64,000 bases of DNA from a bacterium. GTDB taxonomy: Bacteria; Myxococcota; UBA727; JAUIJE01. The translations under genes were made by a program, and so were the position numbers. Within the stretch, counting starts at the first letter, position 1, and each line of letters opens with the position of its first letter. The notes below the pieces were generated by a model. That model was not told the origin of the DNA, searched no databases, and saw only the letters and a program-made list of their open reading frames with translations. This document shows positions 62,969 to 64,000 of this stretch, one piece after another. Where the stretch lies: positions 567,294-631,293 of the forward strand of contig JAUIJE010000002.1 of assembly GCA_030431455.1 (NCBI GenBank), in the 5' to 3' direction.

Positions 62969-64000
62969 TCAGGGGGTGGACGCGCAGGTCACCGGGGCGT
63001 CGATGACGCAGGTGTCGGGGCCCATGGGATCGCCGGCCACCCGGGCGTCGAAGAAGTCAAACACATTGTCCACCGCCCAGAGGAAGCCGGCCACGTGGTA
63101 GGCGCCGGCGCACTCGAGGTACTCGATCTGTTTGCCCGCGTCACAAAGCTCCTGCACCGCGGCGCGCTCGACGGGGGTGGCCACCAATGCGTCATTTTGG
63201 GCGGTGACCACGAGGGTCGGGGTGTCGTCCGCGTCGGGGATCGAGGTGTCGAGCAGGCTGTTCTCCATTTGGTAGCAGCCCCAGGTCTCGGGGAACTGTC
63301 CGGCCACGATCTCGTCGGTGTACACATCGCTCACCGCCACGTCGTAGTCGGGCACCCGGCAGTTGCTCACCATGTACGCGGGGGTGTCGACGTCGTAGGG
63401 CGGGCGCAAGGCCTCGTCGAGGGAGCCGGCGCTGCCATACCAGTTGAACAGCCCCACCGAGCTCACCGCGGCGTTGCCGAGACCGGTGGGGTTGTTGACC
63501 GCGGCGAGGGCGGCTTCGGCTTCGCCCACCAGGTCCATGGGGGGCACGGTGAGGGCGGCGGAGGCGATGGTCAGCTCGGGCGCGTAGTGGGGGGCATAGC
63601 GCACCACAAATGCACCTGCATGGCCGCCCTGCGAGACCCCGAGCACGTGCACCGGCCCGGCGGTCACGCCCACGTCGGCCTCGGTGAGCAGCTTTTGCGA
63701 AGCCCGGACCATGTCCAGCGAGGCCAGCGCCACCGGCTGGGCCACGAGGTAGGCGTGCAGGTCCTCGGCCGGGGACCCAATGCTGTTGAGTCCCAGGTAG
63801 TCGGGGGCCACCACCACGTAGCCGTAGGAGGCGAACAGGGCCACCGACGCGGCGTTGGCGTAGTTGGGCGAAAAGAAGCTGTCGATGTTGGCCGAGGGCG
63901 AACACGGGTCGTCGAAGCCCGACGTGCCGTGCAGGTAGAGCAAGGTCGGGTAGTCGCCGGGCATGGTGGGGTAGGCGATCATGCCCGTGGCCTCGGTGAG
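62969..64000 (-). CDS. alpha/beta hydrolase, secretory lipase-like, 5' end cut by window
   Basis: At least 343 residues are visible; the frame is open to base 64000 and continues outside. LTEATGMIAYP precedes the internal ATG. Catalytic features: YLHGTSGFDDPCSP, VLGVSQGGHAGAFVVRYA (nucleophile Ser in GVSQG), an acid in VVTAQNDALV, and GAYHVAGF (His). Cys pairs (DDPCSP, NCRVPDY, GCYQMEN, CDAGK, CAGAYH, DTCVID, TCAS) suggest an exported, disulfide-bonded enzyme. Resembles LIP-type secretory lipases. Confidence 0.83.
   Translation of the reverse strand, partial: LTEATGMIAYPTMPGDYPTLLYLHGTSGFDDPCSPSANIDSFFSPNYANAASVALFASYGYVVVAPDYLGLNSIGSPAEDLHAYLVAQPVALASLDMVRASQKLLTEADVGVTAGPVHVLGVSQGGHAGAFVVRYAPHYAPELTIASAALTVPPMDLVGEAEAALAAVNNPTGLGNAAVSSVGLFNWYGSAGSLDEALRPPYDVDTPAYMVSNCRVPDYDVAVSDVYTDEIVAGQFPETWGCYQMENSLLDTSIPDADDTPTLVVTAQNDALVATPVERAAVQELCDAGKQIEYLECAGAYHVAGFLWAVDNVFDFFDARVAGDPMGPDTCVIDAPVTCASTP

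Overview
The window is about 70% GC and carries some 50 densely packed genes with no rRNA, tRNA, CRISPR array or insertion sequence that I can see. Several features point to a member of the Myxococcota: FHA, TPR and roadblock proteins; a small GTPase beside roadblock genes; PEGA and Cys-rich lipoproteins with Asp-Ala-Gly or (Gly-Asp)n stretches; a MYXO-CTERM-like tail; paired PP2C phosphatases; and sigma54 activators. No species-level marker is present. About twelve genes encode lipoproteins with a Cys lipobox.

Layout. 1-4607: envelope genes (DUF3124, TPR and PEGA lipoproteins, a tail-anchored double-FHA protein, an M15-like zinc peptidase). 4782-6566: an SDR and a TPR-like protein. 6612-12452: a giant secreted beta-helix/RHS protein. 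12514-15247: an RluA-type pseudouridine synthase, an Hsp20 and a secreted protein with a TonB/AgmX-like end. 15296-18235: an unrecognised protein of nine ~101-residue repeats, with a cluster of GTGAC/GTCAC sites upstream. 18615-24268: two divergent operons (GTPase plus two roadblock proteins; histidine kinase, roadblock-like protein, DUF4388-like protein and response regulator) separated by two phased palindromes. This resembles actinobacterial conservons and is the most coherent candidate signalling system here. 24284-31769: a sigma54 activator, a YIP1 protein coupled to a fused 2-oxoacid dehydrogenase E1, two PP2C phosphatases and an aminotransferase. 31819-35137: lipoproteins, one an esterase/BNR fusion. 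35345-39433: a methyltransferase, YfhO-like and GT2 operon. 39470-43821: moaC, then a kinase, regulator and FecR-like operon. 43813-52038: a PPOX-like protein, a (Gly-Asp)n DUF4215 lipoprotein, a leaderless peptidoglycan-binding protein, and uvrA behind a LexA-like operator. 52100-57042: two paralogous lipoproteins coupled to a DprE1-like oxidase, a low-GC lipoprotein and a saccharopine-dehydrogenase-like protein. 57277-64000: two lipoproteins, a CFA-synthase-like methyltransferase, a DCC protein, a divergent TetR/DHFR-like pair with operators, and a lipase-like hydrolase cut by the window end.

Two signals are not explained by the genes. First, the 8-base word CAG-N3-CATTG occurs 16 times by my reading, where base composition predicts about one. 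It lies inside genes, in both orientations and three reading phases, and brings in codons that are otherwise rare. Second, a 97-bp element (about 80% identical) is present twice, each time a few bases after the TAG stop of a lipoprotein gene and in the same orientation as that gene.
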